A stretch of 64,000 nucleotides of DNA from Cyanodermella asteris. Taxonomy: Eukaryota > Ascomycota > Lecanoromycetes > Ostropales > Stictidaceae. Shown in pieces: positions 22,032-31,991 of this stretch. The stretch's first letter is position 1. Each line of letters opens with the position of its first letter. The position numbers were made by a program, and so were the translations under genes. The notes beneath the pieces were generated by a model. The model searched no databases, was not told the origin of the DNA, and saw only the letters and a program-made list of their open reading frames with translations. The stretch is from assembly GCA_900618795.1 (NCBI GenBank), contig UYJD01000008.1:1065662-1129661 (forward strand). The letters are read 5' to 3'.

Positions 22032-23233
22032 ATGAAGGGTAAGTCCGACAGACCGTCTACCGCAAGACTCTCTACTGACAGCTATGCGCAGCTCTCATTC
22101 TCGTCGGCGGCTTCGGCACCCGTCTCCGCCCCCTTACCCTCACGCTTCCCAAGCCCCTCGTTGAGTTCGGCAACAAGCCTATGATCATGCACCAGGTCGA
22201 GGCCCTTGCCGCGGCCGGTGTCACAGATATCGTTTTGGCCGTCAACTACCGACCTGAAATTATGGTCAATGCTATGAAGGAGGTGGAAAAGGACTACGGT
22301 GTGAAGATTGAGTTCTCCGTCGAAACCGAGCCGCTGGGCACCGCCGGTCCTTTGAAGCTTGCTGAGAAGACTCTCGGCAAGGACGACTCACCCTTCTTCG
22401 TTCTTAACAGTGATGTTATCTGCGACTACCCCTTCGAGCAGCTCATTAAGTTCCACAAGTCGCACGGCAACGAGGGTACCATTATCGTGACCAAGGTCGA
22501 GGAGCCTAGCAAGTATGGTGTCGTTGTCCACAAGCCCGGGCACTCCAGCCGCATTGATCGCTTCGTCGAGAAGCCCGTTGAGTTCGTCGGTAACCGTATC
22601 AACGCCGGTATCTACATCTTCAAGCCCTCAATTTTGAAGCGCATTGAGCTCCGCCCCACCTCGATCGAGCAGGAGACCTTCCCCGCCATGTGCAAGGACG
22701 GCGAGCTGCACACATTCGACCTCGAGGGCTACTGGATGGATGTCGGTCAGCCCAAGGATTTCCTTTCGGGAACTTGCCTGTACCTGTCATCGCTCACGAA
22801 GAAGGGCAGCAAGAAGCTGGCTCCTTCAAACGAGTCCTTTGTTTTCGGCGGCAACGTCTTGGTGGACCCGACAGCGAAGATTGGCAAGAACTGCAAGATT
22901 GGTCCCAATGTCGTTATCGGCCCGAACGTGGTCATTGGTGACGGTGTTCGCATCCAGAGGTCTGTCCTGCTCAAGAACAGCAAGGTCAAGGACCATGCCT
23001 GGGTCAAGAGCGCCATTGTTGGCTGGAACAGCAGCGTCGGCAAGTGGGCACGCCTGGAGAACGTGACCGTCCTGGGTGACGACGTTTCCGTTGGTGACGA
23101 GGTCTACGTCAATGGTGGCAGTGTCCTGCCCCACAAGAGCATCAAGGCCAACGTTGATGGTGAGTTCAAATTGCAATGCTTACGAAAATGGCGCAAGCGC
23201 TAACATATTACAGTTCCCGCCATTATCATGTAA
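22032..23233 (+). CDS. mpg1: Mannose-1-phosphate guanylyltransferase (GDP-mannose pyrophosphorylase)
   Basis: Makes GDP-mannose from GTP and mannose-1-phosphate in the cytosol, the donor for N- and O-glycosylation, GPI anchors and cell-wall mannans. Three exons, 22032-22038, 22092-23159 and 23214-23233, encode 364 residues, the usual fungal length. The first exon is only 7 nt (ATG AAG G); splicing gives the invariant start [20 protein letters not shown], the nucleotide-binding signature. [11 protein letters not shown] is the metal/sugar region, [19 protein letters not shown] the product-binding region, and the C-terminal third is a left-handed beta-helix of hexapeptide repeats ([20 protein letters not shown]). 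The last exon supplies the conserved end VPAIIM. Orthologous to yeast PSA1/VIG9. Very secure. Confidence 0.97.
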
Positions 23234-23765
23234 ATAGAGGTTTGTTACGAGGGTTTAATGACTGGGCATACACGCGACTCTACGGTAGAGCTGGCGGCGT
23301 TTTTGCGGTTATGATATCGGGGTTCATACAAAAGCGCGTGCTGGAATTGCTCGGGGCTTTATCTGAGATATTGGTGTTCAGATATAGGGCGGCTCTAGAA
23401 GCCGCCCATAGAAAGCGAAGTAATTGAATCGCATCGAAGACGATCTGAGACCAACCATCTGCCACATCCCGGTCCGATCGAGCGGCATTGAAGAGTTGAC
23501 GGTATAAGACAGGACGAGGAAACTCCGTGGTGTTTCAAACTTTAGATAAGTGCTCATATACGTGGACATGTAAACATCGGTAAAAGCCTTTGGTGCACTG
23601 TCTGCGAAAATGTGCCTCCGCCAATGCACAGTTCTTCTTCGATGCTGCACTTATATGGCTCAGACATGGCCTTACTACACATACAACTCATTTCCAGCAC
23701 AGATGCTCAAACTCCTAAACGCCGTTGGCCTCATATTCATCGAATCACCCTCTAGTTCCGTCCAA
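23234..23765. other. Convergent intergenic region (mpg1 / fibrillarin 3' ends)
   Basis: About 530 bp between the stops of two convergent genes, so it holds both 3' untranslated regions and polyadenylation sites. No further feature is recognisable. Confidence 0.5.
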
Positions 23766-25006
23766 TCAGCCAGTCGAGCGCACGTAGCGAGCGGCAACGA
23801 CGCAGTGATCTCTCTCGAAAGGCTCGAGAGTCAACTGCTCCAACGGCTTGAATCTCTCGGCCCTCAACTTCTGTACTTCGTTGGCGAAGACAGCTTCAGG
23901 GGCTGCTGTGCTGTCGATACAGTTGGCCTTGATAGATATGAGGATGTGACCGCCGGTCTTGAGGTAGAGGTGGGAGTTGAGGGCAATGATACGGGCCTGG
24001 TCGGGCTGGGCAACGTCGGCGAAGATGACATCGACCATGCCGACAAGCATGCGGTAGCGGTTGGGGTGTCGGGCGTCCTCGATGATGGGAATAACGTTTG
24101 TTCTGTGTGTGGCCATGTTGATCAAGTCACGGCCTGATCGATGCGAGAACTCGACCGCGTAGACTGTACCCTCCTTGCCGACAATGTCTGCAACATGCGA
24201 GACAGACGTTCCGCTGGCGGCACCCAGGTACAGCACCTTGCTGCCGGGCTTCATGAAAATGTCGTCCAAACCACCCAGGATACCGGCGGCCAACTTGGAT
24301 CTGAAAGGGTTCCACACGCGATACTCTGTCTTGGTTGCGGCCTCGGTCTCGCCGTCCTCGGTTCTGGTCTCGGCTGGCGATTCGACGGCGATGCGCTTCT
24401 CGCCGTAGACGGACTCGCCAGGGCAGAAGTTCTTGGTAACCAGCATGTCTTCCTTGCCGCGGGCGACAAAGACGCCGGGATGTCTGTGCTTCTCGACGAT
24501 GACTTTGGCACCGCCTCTGGCTCCGGGCTTTGCGCCTCCGCGGGGAGCTCCACGGCCACCGCGTCCGCCTCGGGGTGCTCCTCGTCCTCCACCTCGTGGC
24601 GCACCACGACCACCAAAGCCTCCGCGGCCTCCTCGATCTCCTCCTCCTCGGCCACCAAAGCCTCCACGTCCTCCACGGTCACCGCCTCCGAATCCACCTG
24701 GGGTGAATTAGTATCCGCTTCAAATAGAATCTTATCTCTGCAATCTGAAGAATCTGCAAAGCGGAGTGGAAGAGCTCAATCGCAACTTTGGACGGTTCCG
24801 CGGGCAAATGTTCAGCCAGTCGAAACGTCGTACAAAGTCACGGATTGGACAAGCTCAAAACTAGCTCGTTGCAGCTCTTCGAGATCGCCTTGTGAGATTT
24901 AGCAAGCTCCAAACGTACCCCGTCCACCGCCTCGCGGCGCACCACGGCCACCACCTCCAAAGCCTCCACGGCCACCACCGCGTCCACCTCTGTCGCCGAA
25001 AGCCAT
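23766..25006 (-). CDS. nop1: Fibrillarin, snoRNP rRNA 2'-O-methyltransferase
   Basis: Catalytic subunit of box C/D snoRNPs in the nucleolus, methylating ribose 2'-OH of rRNA and also Gln of histone H2A. Exon 1 is 24919-25006 (ATG at 25004-25006) and exon 2 is 23766-24697; the 221-nt intron falls inside the glycine/arginine-rich (GAR) region. About 339 residues. The N-terminal third is RGG/FGG repeats ([15 protein letters not shown]...), then [20 protein letters not shown] and the Rossmann methyltransferase with the SAM-binding loop [20 protein letters not shown]. The signature [14 protein letters not shown] and the catalytic-site stretch [14 protein letters not shown] follow. It is divergent from the L17 gene across a 404-bp shared promoter, which suggests co-regulation of ribosome synthesis. 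Confidence 0.97.
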
Positions 25007-25410
25007 CGCAAGGTATGTGTAGTTTGAAGCTTGCGAGTAGTTGCTAAAAAGTGGAGCTCGCAGTTCCTGCGTGCGTTGCGAGTTTGCGACGGGAAGGGGA
25101 AAAGCAGCTCTCAAAAGTTCGAAGCTTGGCTCCCAAGTCTTTTTCCCTGCCGTTGCTCAAAAATCCTTAGCGTGCTTTTTCGGGCAGACCCAGCTCTGGG
25201 GGCAGATCGGCCAAGTCAACTCCGACGCGCAGGCGGGTGCCGGACTCACTTTCAGCCGACGATTAGGGCAGCTACCACACGAAATTCCGAGGCTTGGCAT
25301 CCTGGCTAGAGTTGGCCGGTCGCTGTGGAACGGAGTTTGAAGATTGAAGCGCCTGTTGATTTTCCGCCCTACACTCGACACCAGCGAACCCTACTAACGA
25401 CGCAGGCAAG
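25007..25410. promoter_or_regulatory. Shared divergent promoter of fibrillarin and ribosomal protein L17
   Basis: Both start codons face away from this 404-bp interval. It contains TTAGGG at 25263-25268 and AACCCTA at 25387-25393, opposite-strand forms of the telomere-repeat-like box that Tbf1-type factors use at ribosomal-protein promoters in several fungi. The second copy lies 18 bp before the L17 ATG, and the following CTAACGACGCAG also resembles a branch site plus acceptor, so it may belong to a 5'UTR intron instead. Motif identity is seen; function is inferred. Confidence 0.45.
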
Positions 25411-26300
25411 ATGGTGAGTTCTGCGAAGCACCCATCATTGTTTATCTGATCATGTCTGGCTTTCGGCGCCTGGCCAGGATGACGATAGCGTCACTTTGAT
25501 GAACATCTACTGATGCATTTCTTTTACAGGTTCGCTACGCAGCTACCCACCTCGAGCCCGCGAAGAGCGCTCGCTCGCGCGGCTCTTACCTTCGTGTCTC
25601 TTTCAAGAACACTCGCGAGACCGCTCAGATGATCAATGGCATGAAGTTGGACCGTGCGACGACTTTCCTGAACAACGTTATGGAGCACAAGGAGGCTGTT
25701 GCCATGAGGCGATACGCCGGCGGAACTGGTCGTGCTGCGCAGGGTGAGTGACTTTCAGACAGGAAGAGGGGGATCGAATGCTGGGATCGACGGAGCGTAG
25801 TGGGAGGATGTGGACACGTCTGGACCGGGCATTGGATGAACTGAGGCGAATTTGGCGATATGGTATTACGACGATATGCTGACGCAAACTTCTCTAGGCA
25901 AGCAGTGGGGTGTCTCTCGCGCCCGCTGGCCCGTCAAGTCGGCTGAGTTCCTGCTCGGTCTCCTCAAGAACGCCCAGGCCAACGCAGACACCAAGGGACT
26001 CGACACCGGCAACCTGATCGTCAAGCACATCCAAGTCAACCAGGCTCCCAAGCAGCGCCGCCGCACATACCGTGCTCACGGTCGTGTATGTCCATACATT
26101 TCCGCCAGGACTACGAAACCTCCGAGCTAACACATGTCTAGATCAACCCCTACATGTCAAACCCGTGCCACATTGAGATGATCTTGACCGAGGGTGAGGA
26201 GGTTGTGCAGAAGGCACCGCAGGTTGCTCACCGCGAGGAGGCTCGCTTGAGCTCGAGACAGCGCGGCCAGCGCATCAGGAGGGCTATCACCGCTGCATGA
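25411..26300 (+). CDS. rpl17: 60S ribosomal protein L17 (uL22)
   Basis: Large-subunit protein lining the peptide exit tunnel. Four exons, 25411-25413, 25530-25743, 25898-26085 and 26142-26300, encode 187 residues, the normal eukaryotic length. The first exon is just the ATG, followed directly by a GTGAGT donor; ribosomal-protein genes often have such very early introns. Exon 2 gives [33 protein letters not shown], exon 3 contains [20 protein letters not shown] and [16 protein letters not shown] (the conserved tunnel hairpin), and exon 4 begins [17 protein letters not shown]. All phases agree (0, 1, 0). Introns are 116, 154 and 56 nt. Very secure. Confidence 0.97.
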
Positions 26301-26751
26301 GCGTTTGCATACGATTGAACGTGTATTTTGAGGTTAGGCGAAACGGTTTACCTAAGGCTGGGGCTATGAGAGTTCACTGGCTGGGGCAAAATGACACCCA
26401 ATTTGAACAGTTCAAACTTCTGCACTGTTGCAGTTCGAGATTCTTGAATGAGACTTGAACGGTTCAGGTCCGGACGTGAGCAATGAAAGTGATTTGAAAC
26501 TACCTCTTTGCAAGCAGTCCGATTTGAGCAGCATAAGTGTCAAGAGGCCGGGCCGGATCGATTAGGAAGCTTAAGAACTATTCGAATAAGCCTGAGTGCA
26601 TTCGCCCAGCGCATATCAAGCCTCGCGTGGACGTACGTACAGAGACTACGATAGGCAAAATGGCAGCTGTTTTCTAGATTTTTGAGGTCGCGATCACCGC
26701 ATGAAAACCAGCATGCCGTCTGAGATTAGTATTTCGGACGCTGCGCGCCAT
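26301..26751. other. Convergent 3' region with two GAACnGTTC dyads
   Basis: About 450 bp between the L17 stop and the RRP43-like stop. It contains a perfect inverted repeat TTTGAACAGTTCAAA at 26402-26416 and a second related dyad, GAACGGTTC, at 26457-26465. These could form short hairpins near the L17 3' end or be protein-binding dyads. No gene is supported here. Confidence 0.5.
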
Positions 26752-27936
26752 CTATCGCTCCCATCGCAGTACTTCACTCCATTCTTCCAACCTTGAGCCC
26801 GCCGCTGCAACAAGTTGCTTCAGCTCACTCGCTCCAGGAACAACCCCGCCCGCCTCCATCCTCAACAACCTCACCTCAATCTTCTTGGCCCCCTTTTTCG
26901 GCTTCCCTTCCTTCTTCCCCACAACCACAACCGTGACCTCCCCTTCCGCCACGCTCTCCTCGAAATCATCCGCATCATGCAACACCCAAGTCCCCTGCCT
27001 CGCCTCGTTCTCCGGACCCGGCACGACCGCCGCACTCAACGGGACAGGTAAAGCCCGCAACTCCAGCTCCGCAGCCCGAGCCTTCTCCGGATCACAGACG
27101 ACCATCTCGCGGTCATCATCCCACACCGCTTTCGGAATCCGCGTATCTCGCAGAGCGGCCAGTAGCGCGAGCCAAGCCGCCGAGAATGCGCTTCCGTCGA
27201 GCGAGATGTACAAAATATCAATGTAGAGCGTCCAGATAGCGCGAATCTCGAAGCGTGGCCTCGGTTCCGGACCCCCTTGATCCTCAACCATCCTCTCCGG
27301 ATCGTTCGGATTCTCCGTAGCTCGCGACCCGTCATCCGCCGCCGCCGCCGCCGCCGCCGCCTCCTCCTCCTCCTCCGGGATGGCCTTCTCCTCCCACACG
27401 AGCAGCTGTCTCAACGGCACCAGGTCCGCGATCCGTAGCAAAGTCAGCACCCGCTGCGTCAGGCTCTGCGCCTCCGTGCCCGGCGCGTTTCCGGGGATGT
27501 AACTCGGATTGCAGCCCGTGTTCGGTTCCAGATTCGGGACCAGCAGGTTCAGTTCCGCGATGACGTCTGCGTCCGATCTCGCGTCCTCCAGCGACGACGA
27601 GTCCGCGTCCGGGCCATCCCAGGCCTCGAGTTCTCGGGGCAGCCCGCCGTGGAGGTTTGTGACGGGGAGGAGCTCGGCGCGTAGGCCGCAGACGACAGAG
27701 GTGCTGCCTAGGCGGATCACGGCGGAGCCGTTGGCGTTGGTTAGGGAGCTGCTGTTTATCGTGGGGGAGCGGGATTGAGTTGGGGTTCGTCCGTTGGGCC
27801 GTGTCGGATTGCCGGAGTTGGCTGTGAGGGTTGAGGTCAGGAATGAGTGGGGGGCGAGTTTGGCGTAGTGGTCGGGTGGGAATGAGAGGGTTGTTGTGTT
27901 GGGTGTAGATTCTGGAGCATTTGAAGGGATAGCCAT
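26752..27936 (-). CDS. rrp43: RNA exosome ring subunit, RRP43/EXOSC8-like (RNase PH fold)
   Basis: One of the six RNase-PH-like subunits of the nuclear and cytoplasmic exosome ring, which threads RNA to Rrp44/Rrp6; the ring itself is catalytically inactive in eukaryotes. The protein has 394 residues from the ATG at 27934-27936, the first ATG in frame. It starts with SFPPDHYAKLAPHSFLTSTL, typical of the RRP43 branch, then GSAVIRLGSTSVVCGLRAEL (first RNase PH domain strands). Later come FEIRAIWTLYIDILYISLDGSAFSAAWLALLAALRDTRIP and the second domain. An acidic/poly-alanine insertion, encoded by a trinucleotide run at 27336-27377, interrupts the domain. RRP43 rather than RRP42/45 is chosen from the N-terminal pattern; exact subunit identity is moderately sure. 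Confidence 0.85.
   Translation of the reverse strand: MAIPSNAPESTPNTTTLSFPPDHYAKLAPHSFLTSTLTANSGNPTRPNGRTPTQSRSPTINSSSLTNANGSAVIRLGSTSVVCGLRAELLPVTNLHGGLPRELEAWDGPDADSSSLEDARSDADVIAELNLLVPNLEPNTGCNPSYIPGNAPGTEAQSLTQRVLTLLRIADLVPLRQLLVWEEKAIPEEEEEAAAAAAAADDGSRATENPNDPERMVEDQGGPEPRPRFEIRAIWTLYIDILYISLDGSAFSAAWLALLAALRDTRIPKAVWDDDREMVVCDPEKARAAELELRALPVPLSAAVVPGPENEARQGTWVLHDADDFEESVAEGEVTVVVVGKKEGKPKKGAKKIEVRLLRMEAGGVVPGASELKQLVAAAGSRLEEWSEVLRWER
27336..27377. repeat. In-frame trinucleotide microsatellite (CCG)n then (CTC)n
   Basis: An uninterrupted CCG run of about eight units followed by about five CTC units. On the coding (minus) strand it encodes a poly-Glu tract followed by poly-Ala in the RRP43-like protein. 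Such runs are length-polymorphic by replication slippage. Confidence 0.9.
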
Positions 27937-28587
27937 TTTTGAATCTATGAACGTGAGGATGAAGCTTCTCTCCTTTGGCGCTGGTTGTACGCGGCGAAGT
28001 GATGAGCTTTCCAATCGGAGTTCTTTTAGATCATAATTGACAGGAATTCTGCTGGGAGCATCCGTAGAGAAGAAGGTGGAGTGGAGTGAAGAGTCGCCTG
28101 AAGAAAAAGTTTGAGATGCTTCGAAACTTCCGCTTGCGAAACTGGCAAGGCGGCTTTCAGGGTCTCAATAAAAAACAACAGTCCTGTAGGCGTCCGGAAG
28201 GGGCAATCGGGAAGAAAAATATGGTACGAGCAGTATCCGAGGTGTGGTGGATGTATGTTGGTGTGGGTCTTATTGGCAGAGTCGTGAAAAGGTGTCGATC
28301 ACCTGGGCTTGAACTTTTGGCATGCAGATCTTGATGCTCATATACTTTACAGTCCACATTCAGCATGTGCTGCAAAGCAGCGCATTATTTCCCAGGCTGT
28401 CATTCAGATACTTTGTCTTCCATAACTTGGCCACTGTCTTCTCTCTGTCTTATCTTCATAGCTTTGACTGGAGGTGCGCTCGGTGTCTAGGTCATAATTG
28501 CATTCATTCAGCATGCAGCAAATATTCCCAACTATATACATTGTCGTCCCTCTAGGACTTCCTCAACTCATGCAGTGAAAGTTGTCC
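27937..28587. other. Intergenic, promoter of the RRP43-like gene
   Basis: About 650 bp between two co-oriented minus-strand genes. No gene-like frame and no repeat are visible; it should hold the RRP43-like promoter and the 3'UTR of the SDR. Confidence 0.5.
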
Positions 28588-29528
28588 TTACAGCCTCGCG
28601 CGGGAGAGCACGGCACCACCATCAATCGTGATGACAGCACCATTAATGTGCTTCGCAGCCCTGCTCGCCAAGAAGACGACAGTGCCAGCAATGTCCTCGG
28701 GCTCACCAACCTTTCCGTCAGGGCTCTCCGCCGCAATGACCTCGGTACCACCAATCATCTCCATCAATCCACTAGCCATCTTGCTAGGGAAGAAACCCGG
28801 TGCAATGCTGTTGACCAAAATACCCCGAGGAGCAAGCTCAACTGCCAGGTTCTTGCCCAAGTGAATAACCGCCGCCTTGGAGGCACTGTACCCGTATGTA
28901 CCCTGCTCGCCAAGGGTTCCCAGACCGATACCAGCGACGGAAGCCGTAATGATCACTCTGCTGGGGTCGTTAGGCTGCGCGGCCTTCTCCATCAAAGGAG
29001 CGAATAGCTTGATGGTGTTGAACACGGCTCGCACGTTCAGGTCCATGACCTTCTGGAATGCGCTGTCGGGGTGATTGTCGAAGCCCGCGCCCCAGGTTGC
29101 ACCAGCGTTGGCGAAGAGAATGTCCACCTTATCGGTCGTCTCCTTGACCTTGTTGACCAACTCTTGGATCTGCTCCGGCTTGCTGCTGTCTGCGGGAATG
29201 GGGATGGCAATGGCGCCGGGCCGCTTGTTGGGGAGGACATTCAGGGCAGTGCAGGCCTCTTCGCAGGCTTTGCCTTTGCGGGAGGTGATGTAAATCTTGG
29301 ATGCGCCGGCTTGCATGAAGCTGTGAGACGCGAGTCAGCAGCTGTGCTAGAGCTCTTGCAGACGCTAGGCTTGTGGAACCTTGATTTGACTTACCCAGAC
29401 GCAGCGTGGAGACCGAGACCTCTCGAGCCACCGGTCACGACGACGACTTTGCCCTCGAGAGAATAGATGCTGGGGAAGTTCTGAAGCGCAACCTGGGCTT
29501 CGGCCTCGCCGCTCTTTGCTGGTGCCAT
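28588..29528 (-). CDS. Short-chain dehydrogenase/reductase, classical type (RhlG/FabG-like)
   Basis: NAD(P)-dependent oxidoreductase of 288 residues. Exon 1 is 29395-29528 (ATG at 29526-29528) and exon 2 is 28588-29320, with a 74-nt intron (donor GTAAGT). The cofactor motif TGGSRGLG is at residues 32-39, the NAGA motif at about 116-119, and the catalytic Ser172, Tyr189 and Lys193 (YSASK) are all present. PGFFPSKMASGL and the end INGAVITIDGGAVLSRARL fit the 3-oxoacyl-ACP-reductase-like fungal SDRs often annotated as rhamnolipid-type RhlG. The ending ARL could act as a weak peroxisomal PTS1-like tripeptide, but this is speculative. It is divergent from the GT8 gene. Substrate unknown. Confidence 0.9.
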
Positions 29529-30087
29529 TGTGCCTGAACTGAGGAAAAAAATAGGAATTCAAATCAATTTGAAATAAATTCAAGCTCTGTTAGATCTTAC
29601 GACGTAACGTCCAGGCGTATGAGAAGTAAGACAAAGGTAGAGTAAAGATTCATAATCAAGAAGCACTCACGGCTAGCGGAGGCGCTGAGAACGGCACCGG
29701 GACCTCGGCAAAAGTGCATCCCACCACTACATCGTACATATTCGCAACACCAAAGTCCCAGACTTTTATAGACCAGTCTGACTTCGACGGAGCCATGGCT
29801 TGCGCCGCCAAAGCCATCGACATGCAGACGGCTTCGATCAGCTCATGCATACAGCCGTCAATTCAATGCCGAACTCAATGAACCTCAGCTGCGGCCGTGC
29901 CGCCGACGCATTGCGTAACTCCCTCAGCCGGACTCGACCAAGCTAACTCCGATCTATATTTCATGCTCTCACTCACGATCCATACTCCCCTTCTCTCACC
30001 GTCGCAGCCTCCTTCCTTTTTCCTCATTTCCCTCCCTCTCTTTCCCTCTCCCTGTCAGACGAGACTGCTGCGCAGTCCCACGCCACA
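29529..30087. promoter_or_regulatory. Divergent promoter region between SDR and GT8 gene
   Basis: About 560 bp between two divergent start codons. The last 90 bp before the GT8 start (about 29985-30065) are almost pure C/T on the plus strand, a common fungal leader feature. No other element is recognised. Confidence 0.5.
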
Positions 30088-31560
30088 ATGGCAACCTACC
30101 GCACCGTCCGCATCGCCCCCGACCTCCCCAACTCCGACAGCCGCTTCGACGAAGACACCCCCCCGGCATCCCCCTACCAAAACCGCCTGCCCCGAAGACC
30201 CGCCCCCTTCGGCATCTCCGCCTTCCAACGCCTCCCCTCGCCGCGAACCCTCGTCCTCCTGGCGCTCCTCTCCGCCTCCGCGCTCCTCTTCTTCGCGCCC
30301 CGCGAATACAAGCCGAAGCTGCTTCACCCGACGCACGCGCCCTCGCTACGCTACAAGAACGTGGACTGGCGGAAGTATGCGTATACGTCGTATGCGACGG
30401 ATCAGCATCACGTGTGCGCGGCGCTGATGGTGTTTGCGCAGTTGGAGGAGTACGGGAGCAAGGCGGAGAGGGTGCTTTTTTATCCGGAGGATTGGGTGAC
30501 GCATGCGGAGCATATGCCGGAGCATGTGGATCGGATGTTGGAGTGGGCGAGGAAGATTTTTAGGGTCAAGACCAAGGCGGTCAAGGTGCATGGGATCAAG
30601 CAGACGGTGTGGCCGACGGAGGAACATAAAGGTCAGTGCAGACAGTCCGCATTGTGGGAGAGGGAAGGCATTGAGATTGGTGTCATATCGAGCGTTGGCC
30701 GCGACGACTGCGCAGAAACAACTGCATGGGAGACGGCTACGATCTGAGGACGATGTCTATTGAGAATGGCCGCTAACATCTTCTCAGGATTGCATAGATT
30801 TTTGCTACCTGATGAACAGGGAGAGTTGGACCCCTCGGCCACCAAATTCCTGGCCCTTGCTCAGACTCAATACCTCCGCGTCATTCACCTCGACCCTCAC
30901 ATTACGCTTCAACGACACCTCGACGACCTCTTCATCGGTCCTCCAGCCAGACTAGGTCTGACACGGCGCTACTTGGCAAGCCAAAGCACAAAACGTCTCT
31001 CGGCGCACGTGATTGTTTCCGATCCCAGGGAAGAGGATTCGGAATCCCTGTTCGCGTTGTCGCAACAGCTGACGTGGCAGAACGACTACTTCGACAGCCA
31101 GGTTTTGACAGAGCAATATGGCGATTCGGCCATGATCCTCAGCCATCGCATATACGGTCTGAATGCAGCCGAGTTCCGACGCGAAGACCACTATGACTTC
31201 TTTGGCAACGAGTGGGAAGAGTGGGTACCGGAGAGAGTGAAGCGCGAGGCGGCCATAATCCTCTTTGACGAATCACCGATACCCAAGCCGTGGGTGAACT
31301 GGCCGGCAGGGATGCCAGACACGTTGTTGCCGGCGTGCGACTTTGACGTCGACAGTGACAAAGATATCGGGTGTCGCAATCGAAAGATTTGGCTGTCGTT
31401 GTACACCGATTATCAGCGGCGGAGGAAGGTGAGTCTCGTGCGTTGCGCCAGCTGTGTCCGTGCTCGGCTAACTCGTTTGTAGGACATCTGCCGCATGATG
31501 ACCATTGCCGGTGGGAAGTGGGAGCACACGGGAGTCGACGGAGACTACCGTCCGTCATGA
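30088..31560 (+). CDS. GT8-family glycosyltransferase, GNT1-like (type II Golgi protein)
   Basis: About 420 residues in three exons: 30088-30631, 30788-31428 and 31483-31560. A cytosolic tail of about 53 residues precedes one hydrophobic anchor (about 54-70, LVLLALLSASALLFF), giving a type II Golgi topology. The luminal part matches the fungal glucose N-acetyltransferase 1 (Gnt1) group of family GT8. Shared stretches are VDWRKYAYTSYATDQHHVCA, GSKAERVLFYPEDW, TQYLRVIHLDPHITLQRHLDDLF and the C-terminal IPKPWVNWPAG. Where GT8 enzymes have a DxD metal site this protein reads LDPH, which may weaken metal binding. In yeasts Gnt1 adds GlcNAc to outer mannans; the donor and acceptor here are inferred only. 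Introns are 156 and 54 nt with clear branch sites. Confidence 0.82.
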
Positions 31561-31655
31561 GCCCCAGCGTTTCCCGCGATTTAGGCTTGACATTTTTCCG
31601 TTATTCGTGACCAGAGACGTATATATAGCGCGACTTGGCGCATTGACTTGTTGAA

Positions 31656-31991
31656 TCAGTCACGCTTCGAAGTATCGACCTGGACGACCGTCGGTCCACG
31701 AACGCCGTGTGCGTCCGGCAGGCCGTGATGAAGTATCGAATAGATCCTGTCTGGGCGCTCTTCGATTGGCACGGATTTGTTGTGAGGACCCATGCGCTTG
31801 CACCAAGGCATGTTGACAATTGCCAAGAACATTGTGCTGAAGATGACCAGCAGGAGGAAGCAGGCCAGTGAGCGGATGGCTGGCCTCTTCCGCGACCTGC
31901 ATTTGCACGGGCGGCCACCCTCGACATCTGCGTCGGTGACGATGATGAGCGGCTCCTTGTCGAGCTTCTCGTTGATAGTGTAGGAAGACAT
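31656..31991 (-). CDS. Small single-pass membrane protein, unknown
   Basis: A 111-residue frame from the ATG at 31989-31991. It has a polar N-terminus with acidic residues, a short basic Cys/Arg cluster (CKCRSRKRPAIRS), then one strong transmembrane helix (SLACFLLLVIFSTMFLAIV, about residues 41-59) and a polar tail. The positive cluster before the helix predicts a cytosolic N-terminus. I do not recognise a family. It is convergent with the GT8 gene (95 bp between stops). Composition and helix placement support a real gene, but without homologues it stays tentative. Confidence 0.5.
   Translation of the reverse strand: MSSYTINEKLDKEPLIIVTDADVEGGRPCKCRSRKRPAIRSLACFLLLVIFSTMFLAIVNMPWCKRMGPHNKSVPIEERPDRIYSILHHGLPDAHGVRGPTVVQVDTSKRD

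Noticed and set aside
24698-24918. Possible snoRNA in the 221-nt fibrillarin intron
   Set aside because: A CTGA is present but no convincing C box (RTGATGA) at the proper place and no flanking stem.
25414-25897. Possible C/D-box snoRNA in L17 introns 1 or 2
   Set aside because: TGATGA and CTGA occur, but the spacing between boxes is too short and the CTGA overlaps the splice branch region.
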